Part shown: piece by piece, positions 8,510 to 17,129 of the stretch | Numbering within the stretch: position 1 is the first letter of the stretch | How the letters are laid out: every line of letters begins with the position of its first letter | Assembly: GCA_050289385.1 (NCBI GenBank) | Contig: JBNKFQ010000083.1 | Span: 1 to 48,942, forward strand | Direction of reading: 5' to 3' | DNA length: 48,942 nt | Origin: JBNKFQ01 sp050289385 | Lineage (GTDB): Bacteria; Pseudomonadota; Gammaproteobacteria; Pseudomonadales; Porticoccaceae | Translations under genes and position numbers: made by a program | The notes under the pieces: model-generated | The model's input: the letters and a program-made list of their open reading frames with translations, nothing else | What the model was told of the DNA's origin: nothing | The model's database searches: none

Positions 8510-8650
8510 GAGGTACTTGCAAAATTCCGCTTCGCACTCCCTGGCGGCGTTGAAAATGTGCTCGAATGCTCATTTACTTCGTGTAAACTGCGCTTCTGTG
8601 CGCATTTTCGCCTTGCCAGGAAGCACGAATCAGAGTTTTGCAAGCACCTC
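8510..8650. repeat. 141-bp imperfect palindrome (MITE-like)
   Basis: Two 68-base arms, 8510-8577 and 8583-8650, are reverse complements at roughly three quarters of positions and surround a 5-base loop. The outer part is best conserved: GAGGTRCTTGCAAAA pairs across the element. The element is noncoding although all frames on its minus strand run into xerC. It fills the space upstream of xerC together with the heptamer array at 8734-8787; this is the content of the 306-base gene-free stretch 8482-8787. No target-site duplication is evident. Confidence 0.75.
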
Positions 8651-8733
8651 AGAGGTCAAAAACTTTCTGCGATTGTACAGTATTTCCCCCGACAGCCTTA
8701 TGTACTGCTCGATTTACCGCTGTATCATCTTAT

Positions 8734-8787
8734 CCAACGTCCAACGTCCAACGTCCAACGTCCAACGTCCAACGTCCAACGTCCAAC
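8734..8787. repeat. Heptamer tandem array, 7 full copies of CCAACGT plus CCAAC
   Basis: Perfect copies start at 8734, 8741, 8748, 8755, 8762, 8769 and 8776, then a partial CCAAC at 8783-8787. The array ends exactly at the stop codon of the DUF484 gene. On the minus strand the unit reads GTTGGAC by rotation, close to the GTCGGAA/GTTGGAA heptamers near glnK. There are no spacers, so it is not a CRISPR array. Copy number is likely to vary by slippage. Confidence 0.95.
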
Positions 8788-9486
8788 TCATTTAATAAAT
8801 TTCGGCAAAATCCTGTTCAGCACTTCCGCAATATAGCTCAGAAACAGCGTGCCCATGCTGCTGCGGTAGAAGTTGGGATCTGAATTACCGATTGCGAGAA
8901 TGCCGTAGCTTTGGCCGCGGGTCAGTGGCACGGCGGCAACGGAGCCAATCTCCGTGGACTTGTCACCAAACAGAAATTCCAGTTCCTCACTGCGCAGTAC
9001 ACCGCAGATGGCGCGATTGCTACGCAACAATGTGCCCACCTGATTTTGAGCTTCGTCAAGCCCTGCTACTCGCGCCGGGTTGGGGGGCAGTTGCTTGCCG
9101 TCGCTCAGCAACACCAGACTGTAGTACTGCAATTGATAGTCGGTGCCAAGGCTTTCGTACAGGGTGTCTACCACGCCGGGAAGGTCGCGCGCATCCATCA
9201 ACGTCAGCACCAGGCGCTTGGTTTTTTCAAACAGTTTGTCATTGGCACGCGCGGCTTCCAGCAAGTTGTTGAGGCGTTGCCGCATTTCTATGTTGCGTTC
9301 GCGCAGTACCGATACCTGCCGTTCGATTAACGAAACCGCTTTACCGCTTTCGTGTGGCAACTGGATCAGTTCGAGCAGATCGGGGTGATTTTCAAAAAAA
9401 GCAGGATTTTCCGACAGGTACGCTTTTACCGAAGCTTCCGTACTGGCAGATCCGGCAGGGTTGTTATTCGGCTTATTATCATCCAT
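8788..9486 (-). CDS. DUF484 family protein
   Basis: A protein of 232 residues. A short polar N-terminus precedes the family hallmark VKAYLSENPAFFENHPDLL. A coiled-coil stretch (VSLIERQVSVLRERNIEMRQ) and a GAF-like C-terminal domain follow; the latter holds GSVAAVPLTRGQSYGILAIGN, typical of DUF484. The biochemical role is unknown; the gene is conserved between dapF and xerC in gammaproteobacteria and the same order is seen here. dapF ends 21 bases upstream. The stop codon abuts the heptamer array, so transcripts continuing to xerC would carry the repeats. Confidence 0.9.
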   Translation of the reverse strand: MDDNKPNNNPAGSASTEASVKAYLSENPAFFENHPDLLELIQLPHESGKAVSLIERQVSVLRERNIEMRQRLNNLLEAARANDKLFEKTKRLVLTLMDARDLPGVVDTLYESLGTDYQLQYYSLVLLSDGKQLPPNPARVAGLDEAQNQVGTLLRSNRAICGVLRSEELEFLFGDKSTEIGSVAAVPLTRGQSYGILAIGNSDPNFYRSSMGTLFLSYIAEVLNRILPKFIK

Positions 9487-9507
9487 ATCGGCGCCCGTAT
9501 ATTTTGA

Positions 9508-10353
9508 TCATATTCTTATCTGCCCCTGAAACACAGTTGTTGCTGGTCCGGTCATTTTAACGCGATGCCGGTTTGCATCATCTGGGTTACCAGGCCACTC
9601 GATTTGCAAATAGCCCCCCGGCAGATTCACTCTGACTTGCGAGTCTAGCAGGTCTTGCAGGCGCCCGGCCACTACAGCGGCACAAGCGCCCGTGCCACAG
9701 GCCAGGGTTTCTCCAACACCCCGTTCATACACGCGCAAATTGATTTCGCTGCGGCTCACCACTTGCATAAATCCGACATTGGTTCGCTGTGGGAATGCCG
9801 GATGGCTTTCAATGGCTGGACCCAGGGTTTCCAGCGCGGCGGTGGCGGTGTTGTCTACCAGCATAACGGCGTGTGGATTGCCCATCGACACAGCGCTAAC
9901 GGTTAATGTTTGCCCATTTACTTCGATGGGGTAGGTAACGGATGGCTGTTCTGCACAAAAGGGTATTTGTGAGGGTTCCAGCACAGGAACCCCCATATCT
10001 ACTACATAACGATTGTTTTTTCCGGCTTTCAGTTCGATGACGCCAGACGCTGTTTCAACTTTGATAAGCCGCTTGCCGGTAAGGCGGCGGTCGCGCACAA
10101 ACCTGGCGAAACACCGTGCGCCATTGCCGCATTGCTCTACTTCACTGCCATCGGCATTGAAAATGCGGTAGCGAAAGTCAACATTTGGTTGGCTTGGGGG
10201 TTCGACCACCAGAACCTGGTCACAGCCTATGCCAAATCGGCGGTCGGCGATCTTGCGAGCGTGTTCCGGTGTTATGGAAAAGGACTGGGTGACCGCATCT
10301 ATCATGACAAAGTCATTGCCCAGGCCATGCATTTTGGTAAATCGTAGCAGCAT
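9508..10353 (-). CDS. dapF: Diaminopimelate epimerase
   Basis: A cofactor-independent epimerase that converts LL- to meso-diaminopimelate for lysine and peptidoglycan synthesis. It has 281 residues, a standard length. The two catalytic cysteines are C75 in EQCGNGARC and C219 in LACGTGACA. MHGLGNDFVMID at the N-terminus and MGNPHAVMLVD (157-167) are further family signatures. The start follows the lysA stop by only three bases, so lysA and dapF are co-translated. This places the last steps of the lysine pathway in one operon. Confidence 0.96.
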   Translation of the reverse strand: MLLRFTKMHGLGNDFVMIDAVTQSFSITPEHARKIADRRFGIGCDQVLVVEPPSQPNVDFRYRIFNADGSEVEQCGNGARCFARFVRDRRLTGKRLIKVETASGVIELKAGKNNRYVVDMGVPVLEPSQIPFCAEQPSVTYPIEVNGQTLTVSAVSMGNPHAVMLVDNTATAALETLGPAIESHPAFPQRTNVGFMQVVSRSEINLRVYERGVGETLACGTGACAAVVAGRLQDLLDSQVRVNLPGGYLQIEWPGNPDDANRHRVKMTGPATTVFQGQIRI

Positions 10354-10356
10354 GAT

Positions 10357-11607
10357 TTACCCGGCGAGGACGCGTTCGCCACGCATCAGGTCGTCAATAG
10401 TTTCGCGGTCACGTACCAGATGTGCCTGATCGCCATCCACCATAACCTCGGCAGCGCGGCAACGACTGTTGTAGTTGCTGCTCATCACAAAGCTATAGGC
10501 ACCGGCGCCACGAATGCACAGCAGGTCGCCCGCTGCGATGGCCAGGTCGCGATCCTTTCCGAGAAAATCGGCTGTTTCGCATACCGGCCCGACAATGTCG
10601 TAACGGCGAGTCTCAATGTCGGAATGGGTTACGACAGGCTCTATTTTCATCTGTGCCCGATACAGTGCCGGACGTAGCAAGTCGTTCATGGCGGCGTCCA
10701 CCACGGCAAAATTCTTGTGATCCCCGGATTTGATCAGATCCACCCGGGTTAGCAATATGCCTGCGTTGGCAGCTATGGAACGACCTGGTTCAATCACCAG
10801 AGTGAGGTTGCGGTCGCCCAGATGGGGCAGCACTTGCTTCATGTATTGATCGGGGCTTGGCGGTGTTTCATCGTTATAGGTAACGCCGAGGCCGCCCCCC
10901 AAATCCAGATGCTCCAGCACAATACCCTGGTCTGTCAGTTGGTCCACCAAATGCAGTACGCGCTGGAGTGCATCTACAAACGGAGATGCATCGGTCAGCT
11001 GCGAGCCAATATGACAATCGACGCCAATAATGCGCAAATTGGGCAGCTCTTGTGCGCGGAGGTATGCGCCAAGAGCCTTGCCAATATCAATGCCAAACTT
11101 GTTTTCTTTCAGACCCGTAGATATGTAAGGGTGGGTGCCTGCATCGACGTCCGGGTTTACCCGCAGTGAAACCGGTGCCACCAGGTTCAGTTCGCCAGCC
11201 ACCTGGTTAAGGGTTTCCAGCTCTGATAGTGATTCGACGTTAAAGCAGTGAATACCGGCTTGCAAGGCACGCGCCATTTCATGGGCTTGCTTGCCTACGC
11301 CGGAAAATACTACTTTGGCGGGATCGCCGCCAGCGCGCAGAACACGTTCCAGTTCCCCAACCGAGACAATATCAAAACCCGCTCCGAGCCGTGACAATAC
11401 GTTGAGTACCGCAAGGCTGGAGTTGGCTTTTACCGAATAACAAATCAGGTGCGGGCGACCCGCCAGTGAATTGGCATAGGCTTTGTAATGGCGGGTAAGA
11501 GTGGCGCGACTGTAGACATAGGTTGGCGAGCCATATTGTTCTGCAATCCGGGCGAGCGGTACTTGCTCTGCATAAAGCTGCCCGTCACGGAAATTAAAGT
11601 GGTCCAT
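10357..11607 (-). CDS. lysA: Diaminopimelate decarboxylase
   Basis: A PLP enzyme (alanine racemase-like fold type III) catalysing the last step of lysine synthesis. It has 416 residues from the ATG at 11607; a TTG two codons upstream is less likely because CAGGTAAT is better spaced for the ATG. The PLP lysine is K60 in YSVKANS. The glycine-rich PLP phosphate loop (LDLGGGLGV), EPGRSIAANAG and the substrate motif GPVCETADFLGKDR are present. lptM lies 34 bases upstream on the same strand and dapF three bases downstream. Confidence 0.96.
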   Translation of the reverse strand: MDHFNFRDGQLYAEQVPLARIAEQYGSPTYVYSRATLTRHYKAYANSLAGRPHLICYSVKANSSLAVLNVLSRLGAGFDIVSVGELERVLRAGGDPAKVVFSGVGKQAHEMARALQAGIHCFNVESLSELETLNQVAGELNLVAPVSLRVNPDVDAGTHPYISTGLKENKFGIDIGKALGAYLRAQELPNLRIIGVDCHIGSQLTDASPFVDALQRVLHLVDQLTDQGIVLEHLDLGGGLGVTYNDETPPSPDQYMKQVLPHLGDRNLTLVIEPGRSIAANAGILLTRVDLIKSGDHKNFAVVDAAMNDLLRPALYRAQMKIEPVVTHSDIETRRYDIVGPVCETADFLGKDRDLAIAAGDLLCIRGAGAYSFVMSSNYNSRCRAAEVMVDGDQAHLVRDRETIDDLMRGERVLAG

Positions 11608-11641
11608 GGTCAATATTACCTGTAGATAGCGTTCTGGAAAT

Positions 11642-11764
11642 TTACCCGGATTCTTGTTGTTGCGCGGGTGGTTCGGGAGCTGCGGGCACTAATGGGCCTT
11701 TATTGCCACAGCCTGCAGCGCCTGCAGCCATTAGCAGCAGAGCCAATATGGTTATAAGTCGCAT
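11642..11764 (-). CDS. lptM: Small LPS-assembly lipoprotein LptM (YifL)
   Basis: A 40-residue lipoprotein, easily missed by size filters. The signal peptide MRLITILALLLMAAGAAGC ends in a lipobox (A-A-G-C) with the lipidated cysteine at C19, followed by the family pattern CGNKGPLVPA and a proline-glutamine-rich tail. In E. coli LptM binds LptD/LptE and helps LptD maturation in the outer membrane. The position directly upstream of lysA-dapF is the classical one. Its promoter region is shared with the divergent cyclic-di-GMP gene; cyaY, its usual divergent partner, is displaced by that gene. Confidence 0.88.
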   Translation of the reverse strand: MRLITILALLLMAAGAAGCGNKGPLVPAAPEPPAQQQESG

Positions 11765-11797
11765 AGTCTTGCACACGCATAAATTTTGAATGTGGAA

Positions 11798-11830
11798 AAG
11801 TATACCGGCGATAGCTCACGACGTATACTT
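11798..11830. promoter_or_regulatory. Symmetric inverted repeat AAGTATAC-N17-GTATACTT, possible back-to-back promoters
   Basis: A perfect 8-bp inverted repeat lies between lptM and the divergent GGDEF-EAL gene. Each arm contains TATACT, five of six matches to a -10 box, facing outwards: one toward lptM (start 34 bases further) and one toward the large gene (start about 155 bases further). No convincing -35 box is seen for either, and each would overlap the other's -10 box. It could instead be a regulator site. Confidence 0.4.
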
Positions 11831-11984
11831 CTGTGAACAGGCTTCGGCCATTGGAAATGGCCACTGTGATCGCTTTAAGAATGAAAAGCATGCCGGTGCG
11901 CCGTGCCCGGCGAGTGCTACTATAAATATAAACAGCCATAGATATAAACAGCGAATTCTTGAGATAACAGGGCGTACCAGTTGG

Positions 11985-14900
11985 ATGGACAGACGCGCAT
12001 GGAATAGAGAATCAATAGATTTGCCTGCAGTATATCGAACGTCGGCGCTGCCTCGCCAGCCATGCCGTATCAGAGATTTTTGTCCCGGAGGCATGCTGAT
12101 CGAGTGCGAGTCAGAAGTCGGCGAGTTGTTGCTTAATGGCGAATCGATCACCGTGGCGTTTTCTGATGGTGCTTCCGACACCGATTCTGTCCATTCCCTT
12201 GAAGCCGTTGTGAGGTGGGCAACTGTCAGCTCCATTGGTGTACAGTTTCAAAGCACCTTGTCGCCCGTTGTCTGGCAGGCTTTGAAAACACATGCCGGAA
12301 CGGATGATAAGCCACAAACACCCTGCGAAATAAACGAAATTACCGAAGCACAGCAAACTGCGGTTGTTGCATCGGTTGTGGACGCCCTGGGCAGATGGTC
12401 TCAAAAGGTATTTGACCAACTGCTGGATGAGCTGAACTCTTCTCTGTTACAAGCTGCAAGTGTGGCAAAAAGTAATCACGAGCAGAACGCCTTTTTTGAT
12501 GCCATGAGCATCTTCAGGAAAAATGGCGCTGAATTCAGAGAGAGAATGGAGCAAACCTTGCGCCGTCAAGCCTCTCAACCGGTTATGAGCGATAAAAGGG
12601 TAGGTGTTGAGTCGGAAGAGGGCCATCTTGAACTGGTGGATGAAGACGAATTCGAGGATTGGTTGTTGGTGTCGGGAACGGCCTCACGACTGGAAGGTTG
12701 CTTTTCAGAAACATTGCCGCTGGTTCGTGAGGGTCTTTCCATGGTGTATGGGTTACCTCTGGACAAAGATGATAGTCCGGTGAGCCCCGCCTATTTGGCC
12801 AGGGTATTTGAAGAAGCCACCGAGCCTGCGTATACATCCGAGGCGGTTCACCATATCGTTTTTAGTGAATTCGAAAAATTTTCTCGTGATTCCCTTGGTG
12901 ACGTACTCAAGTCGGTTGGTGAAAAGCTCGACGAGAATCGCGTAACGGTACTTGTCAAACAGCGAGCCCGCGCGAGACAGAAAAAAATCAGAAATGACAG
13001 TCCGGTTTCAGTTGCCGCGTCTGTGCAAGGTGGTGCCCCTGATTCCGGTATGGATAGAGGTCGGGTGTCGGATAAGGATATTCCCGCCGCAAAGGATCAG
13101 ACTGCAAATTCATCTGCGGTTGCCTCGGGTGAGGTGGCGGCTGATCTTCGAACCCTGGAGGCTTTATATAACCTGTTTACTGCAAAACCTGCATCGCAAA
13201 AGGTGCCTGAGGGGGCGACCCCGGCTTCTCTGGACGAGTTATTGGCTCAGTTGAACGCGCTGCAAGTAAAAATAAGGGAATCTGATAGTGCTGAATCTGC
13301 CGTGGGTGACTGGTTGCTGTGTCAACTGGAGCAAAAGACCGGACAGCCTCGTTATCTTCAGCCAGAACATCGCTTGCCAGTTGATCTTGCTGATTCGATA
13401 TTTGAAACCATTTCCGGTCACAACCGGGTGCGACCAGAGGCCCGCTCCTGGTTGGAAAGGTTGCGTGTTCCGTTAATAAAAACAGTACTTCGTGATCCAG
13501 TGTTCATGGAAGACAGTGAGCATCCGGCCCGTCAGGTTGTGAACCAAATGGTGCGTCTGTCCAGTATAAACAGCCCGGGTGGCGAGGGCCTTCAGAATAC
13601 ACTGGATGCTCATGCAAAAAGGATAGAGAGGGAATATGAAGAGAATCCGGATGTATTCAGGGAAGTTGCGACGTACTTAAACAAACTGGTGGAAAGGCAG
13701 CACAATGCATTTTTGCGTAATTTTCAGCGCGTTCAATCTGCAAGGCAGGGCCAGGAAAAACTGCACCGCGCCAGGGCACGGGTTGGCAATGAAATACGCT
13801 TGCATACAGGCAGTCGGCCTGTACCACTGATATACAAGCTGCTGATTGAATGTGGCTGGCGGGATATGCTGGTGTTGACGTTGCTGAGAGAAGGAGAAAA
13901 TTCTGAACAGTGGTGCAAATATACCGCAGATATGGATTTGCTGTTGCAATGGTTGTTGCCTTCCGAAAACGCAGCAATGGATGCCCGGGACGGTTCGCCT
14001 GACCCTGCAACCATTGAAAATATAGTCGCAGTGCTGAGAGAGGGCTTTTCTGAGTCCGGTGCCGATACGGTAGAAACTCGACGGCTGTTCGCGATATTGC
14101 CAACTCTGCTGTACAGAGGTTCTGGTGGAAAAGATTTTGATGCCCCGGGTGTTGATGCTAAAAGCTTTGATGCTGAAGGTTTTGACGAAAGCCCTCAACA
14201 CTGGTTGCAACTGGAGAGTATTGATTCGGCGCTGCTCAAGCCCCGGCCACCTTCGGAAGAGGAACCGGGCTTTGTGGATGGCCCCAAACAGGCTCTTGAC
14301 ACTCTGTGGAAACGCAAAGCCGGTCATCTGGAACCAAAAGACAGTGTGTTGCGGGCGCCTGATACTGCAAATGAGCAAAAATTAATACTTGCCTGGCGTA
14401 GCGAGGATGGTTCCCGACTGGTATTTGTAAACGAACAGGGGCGTGAAGAGATAAAATATACCCTGAACGGTATTGCTGCCGAGCTGTACAACAGACAGCT
14501 GATTGTTTTGCCAAAAGAGGAAATGCCGGTTGTGGATCGCGGTGTGTTCTCGATGATTCAGCACGTTTACGAAGAGCTGGCGCATAATGCGGCGCACGAC
14601 GAAGTAACCAGCCTCTACAATCGCAGAGAGTTCGAACGCTTGCTTGAAGAAAGTATTACTTCCACTAAACAAGCTTCTACAAAACAGGTTTCGGACAAGA
14701 ATGCTTCTGCAAGGAAAAAATCAGCAAATCAGGAGAACAGAGTCCATGTGCTCTGTTATCTTGATCTTGACCAATTCAAAGTGATCAACTCAAATCTGGG
14801 CCCCAAGGTGGGAGACCAGCTGTTGAGGGAAATTGGTGAATTATTAAAAAGTCATCTTCCGGAAAACACCATACTGGCGCGACTTGGCGGGGATGAGTTC

Positions 14901-15929
14901 GGAATTTTATTTCGTGATCGAACCATAAAGGATGCTGAACAGCAAGCAGAAAAATTGCGCGATGCTATCAAGTCCTGTCCCTTCCACTGGGAAGGTGAAC
15001 AGCACAGGCTTACTGTCAGTGGCGGTCTGGTTGAAATAAACCCGCTCAGTGAAGATATAAACAGCTTGCTCAAGGCTGCAGATCACACCTGTTATGCGGC
15101 AAAAGATGCCGGGCGCGATCGTCTTCATATTTATACCGAATCAGACCACGCCATCAGTCATAAACGGTCCATTATGGAATGGATATCTCGCATTGGCCAG
15201 GCGCTGGAGAAGGGTGAATTCAGATTGCGGGCACAAAAGATCGCACCACTTGATCCAAAGAACAAACACCAGCATAACGAGGTGTTGCTAAGCGTTGTAC
15301 AAGAGGGTCACACCTGCCCTGTTCCCGCTGAATTGATACATGCGGCTGAAGCTTATGGACATATGCAGGCTATTGATCGATGGGTTGTACATAGCGCACT
15401 TGAATGGATGTCGCATAATCCCGGTAAAATAGAATGTATTGGCGGGTTGTCAATTAATCTCTCAGGCAAGTCCCTCAATGATGATACCTTTTTGCATTTC
15501 GTTATACAGGAAATCGTATCATCCGGTGTTTCACCTGAACTTGTTTGTTTTGAGATTACTGAAACCGCAGCAATATCCAACCTGGATGCTGCCGCCGGGT
15601 TTATGGAGGAAATTAAACGCATCGGGTGCAGTTTTGCACTGGATGACTTTGGCGTTGGCATGTCTTCGTATGCGTATCTGAAAAACCTGCCAGTCGATTT
15701 TCTCAAAATCGATGGTGCTTTTGTGCGGGACATTGCCAGTTCTCCTGATGATTTGGCTATGGTTAAGTCTATCAATGAAATTGGCCATTTTCTTGGCAAA
15801 AAAACGATTGCCGAATTTGCAGAAGATGAAGAAATTATTGCGATTTTGCGCGAGATTGGTGTCGACTATGTGCAGGGCTATGGCATCGAAAAGCCCTGGT
15901 ATCTGGATGAGCTGAAGCCTGAATGGTAA
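11985..15929 (+). CDS. PilZ-DUF1631-GGDEF-EAL cyclic-di-GMP protein
   Basis: A very large cytoplasmic protein, 1314 residues from the ATG at 11985. The frame is open to 11790, but RRAWNRES at the start of the PilZ domain favours 11985. An N-terminal PilZ-like domain (about 1-105) is followed by DUF1631 (about 120-770; RVPLIKTVLRDPVF and EHPARQVVN are its hallmark). The GGDEF domain has an intact RLGGDEF (GGDEF at 968-972) but no RxxD inhibitory site. It contains a lysine-rich insertion (STKQASTKQVSDKNASARKK). The EAL domain reads EVLLS where EALLR is usual, but keeps NLS, EITET, DDFG, LKIDG and VQGY. Both synthesis and breakdown of c-di-GMP are thus possible. It sits between lptM and cyaY, which are normally adjacent. 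Confidence 0.88.
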   Translation: MDRRAWNRESIDLPAVYRTSALPRQPCRIRDFCPGGMLIECESEVGELLLNGESITVAFSDGASDTDSVHSLEAVVRWATVSSIGVQFQSTLSPVVWQALKTHAGTDDKPQTPCEINEITEAQQTAVVASVVDALGRWSQKVFDQLLDELNSSLLQAASVAKSNHEQNAFFDAMSIFRKNGAEFRERMEQTLRRQASQPVMSDKRVGVESEEGHLELVDEDEFEDWLLVSGTASRLEGCFSETLPLVREGLSMVYGLPLDKDDSPVSPAYLARVFEEATEPAYTSEAVHHIVFSEFEKFSRDSLGDVLKSVGEKLDENRVTVLVKQRARARQKKIRNDSPVSVAASVQGGAPDSGMDRGRVSDKDIPAAKDQTANSSAVASGEVAADLRTLEALYNLFTAKPASQKVPEGATPASLDELLAQLNALQVKIRESDSAESAVGDWLLCQLEQKTGQPRYLQPEHRLPVDLADSIFETISGHNRVRPEARSWLERLRVPLIKTVLRDPVFMEDSEHPARQVVNQMVRLSSINSPGGEGLQNTLDAHAKRIEREYEENPDVFREVATYLNKLVERQHNAFLRNFQRVQSARQGQEKLHRARARVGNEIRLHTGSRPVPLIYKLLIECGWRDMLVLTLLREGENSEQWCKYTADMDLLLQWLLPSENAAMDARDGSPDPATIENIVAVLREGFSESGADTVETRRLFAILPTLLYRGSGGKDFDAPGVDAKSFDAEGFDESPQHWLQLESIDSALLKPRPPSEEEPGFVDGPKQALDTLWKRKAGHLEPKDSVLRAPDTANEQKLILAWRSEDGSRLVFVNEQGREEIKYTLNGIAAELYNRQLIVLPKEEMPVVDRGVFSMIQHVYEELAHNAAHDEVTSLYNRREFERLLEESITSTKQASTKQVSDKNASARKKSANQENRVHVLCYLDLDQFKVINSNLGPKVGDQLLREIGELLKSHLPENTILARLGGDEFGILFRDRTIKDAEQQAEKLRDAIKSCPFHWEGEQHRLTVSGGLVEINPLSEDINSLLKAADHTCYAAKDAGRDRLHIYTESDHAISHKRSIMEWISRIGQALEKGEFRLRAQKIAPLDPKNKHQHNEVLLSVVQEGHTCPVPAELIHAAEAYGHMQAIDRWVVHSALEWMSHNPGKIECIGGLSINLSGKSLNDDTFLHFVIQEIVSSGVSPELVCFEITETAAISNLDAAAGFMEEIKRIGCSFALDDFGVGMSSYAYLKNLPVDFLKIDGAFVRDIASSPDDLAMVKSINEIGHFLGKKTIAEFAEDEEIIAILREIGVDYVQGYGIEKPWYLDELKPEW

Positions 15930-15986
15930 ACAAACCTCTGGTAGAATAGTGCCTCGCTTTATGAACTTTCAGCGGATTATGGTGGT

Positions 15987-16307
15987 ATGAACGAGACCCG
16001 GTTTAACGACGTTGTTGATGGGCTTATGTTGGCGATTGAGCAAGCGATTGATGACTGTGGCGCCGATATCGATTATGAAAACACGGGTGGAGTCTTGACT
16101 CTGACTATGGAGGCCAATGACAGCGTAGTCATCGTTTCCCGTCAACCCGCTATTGCCCAGATTTGGGTTGCCGCTCGATCGGGTGGTTTTCACTTTACAT
16201 ATGGCAATGAAGGTTGGGTGTGCACTGCCACCGGAGAATCTTTGCAAAAACTGTTAAGCCGAGTTTGCTCTGATCAGGCAGGAGAAGAGATAGAACTCTC
16301 CTTTTAA
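15987..16307 (+). CDS. cyaY: Iron-sulfur cluster assembly protein CyaY (frataxin)
   Basis: A protein of 106 residues, the usual length. The acidic first helix (FNDVVDGLMLAIEQAIDDC) with DIDYEN provides the iron-binding and IscS-contact surface. The strands show the frataxin signature VVIVSRQPAIAQIWVAA and GGFHF. Frataxin tunes cysteine desulfurase activity during Fe-S assembly on IscU. It starts 57 bases after the GGDEF-EAL gene, so it may be co-transcribed with it. It ends 69 bases before the outer-membrane protein gene on the other strand; that gap shows no clear terminator. Confidence 0.93.
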   Translation: MNETRFNDVVDGLMLAIEQAIDDCGADIDYENTGGVLTLTMEANDSVVIVSRQPAIAQIWVAARSGGFHFTYGNEGWVCTATGESLQKLLSRVCSDQAGEEIELSF

Positions 16308-16376
16308 AATACAAAGGAGGGTGTATAACGATGTTAGCCGAGGGTTAGGAAATAGCTTTTAGAAGGCGCCCTTTAA

Positions 16377-17129
16377 TCAGAATTCATATTCGAGAGAAAA
16401 TCTCAATGTTTGATCGGGTGTTCTTTTACCTGTTCCGAAAATTAGCCCAAGTTCCCATTTTAACTGGCTTTTGCCGCCCAGTCGCTGTAGTCCCAACAAG
16501 GCTGGACCGATACCACGGGTAAATTCAGAACTGTAAAACTCCAGCGCTGGTTCCAGCTTTTCCTGCCACCGGTATCGTAATTGCCCGTTAAGCGCAACTT
16601 CAAATTCGTTATTGATACTGCCGCCGGATTCGTAGGCACCAATCAGATTCACGGTTCCCACCCAGCGGCGCCACTCTTTTTCCGCAATTATGCCAAGAGC
16701 AGCTTCAGTAATGCCCAGGTCGCGTTCTCGCTCCAGTTCCACCAATAACCCCCAATCAGCCCAGTACTCTCCCTGTTCAGTGAGCTGGATTTTGGCTTCC
16801 AGTTCGTAACCCTCGATCTCCAGACTGCCGTCGGGCCTCTTCTCACCAATCAGATAAGCTTCCAGAAAAACCGACTCACCAATTGATGCGCCATAGCTCA
16901 GGCTCTGTTTCCAGAATCCATCGCGAGCAGGATCACTGTCTGACTGGTACAACGTGCGGGCTTCAAATTCCCTTTCCAGCGGTTGCACATAGGGGTGGTA
17001 TACCTTATCGATACTACTGCCGATATCATTTGTGCTGTCGGCCTGTACGTTTATGCTACCCCCAGTTACCAGTAGCAACAAAGCGATGGTCTGGAGGTTT
17101 GGTGAATATAATGCTGTCGTTATTGCCAT
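16377..17129 (-). CDS. Predicted outer-membrane beta-barrel protein of the iron locus
   Basis: A protein of 250 residues with a predicted signal peptide (hydrophobic TIALLLLVTGG, cut near residue 30). Alternating amphipathic strands continue to the end, and the terminal phenylalanine (LRFSLEYEF) is typical of outer-membrane barrels. I do not recognise a named family. Its ATG overlaps the end of the FTR1 gene (ATGGCAATAA), so the two are translationally coupled. It is the last gene of the regulator-kinase-cupredoxin-FTR1 unit. The context suggests a porin-like route or sensor for the metal that FTR1 imports, but no substrate evidence is visible in the protein. Confidence 0.7.
   Translation of the reverse strand: MAITTALYSPNLQTIALLLLVTGGSINVQADSTNDIGSSIDKVYHPYVQPLEREFEARTLYQSDSDPARDGFWKQSLSYGASIGESVFLEAYLIGEKRPDGSLEIEGYELEAKIQLTEQGEYWADWGLLVELERERDLGITEAALGIIAEKEWRRWVGTVNLIGAYESGGSINNEFEVALNGQLRYRWQEKLEPALEFYSSEFTRGIGPALLGLQRLGGKSQLKWELGLIFGTGKRTPDQTLRFSLEYEF

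Noticed and set aside
8482..8643. N-terminal extension of XerC by 54 codons.
   Set aside because: It is a translation of the palindromic repeat; XerC is 304 residues from the ATG at 8481, the normal length.
8734..8787. CRISPR array.
   Set aside because: Units are seven bases and contiguous, with no spacers and no cas genes.
11790..11984. Start of the GGDEF-EAL gene at 11790.
   Set aside because: The first 65 codons overlap the promoter region and lack domain similarity; the PilZ domain starts at the ATG at 11985.
16308..16376. Short frame with an AGGAGG-like site after cyaY.
   Set aside because: It encodes only five residues.
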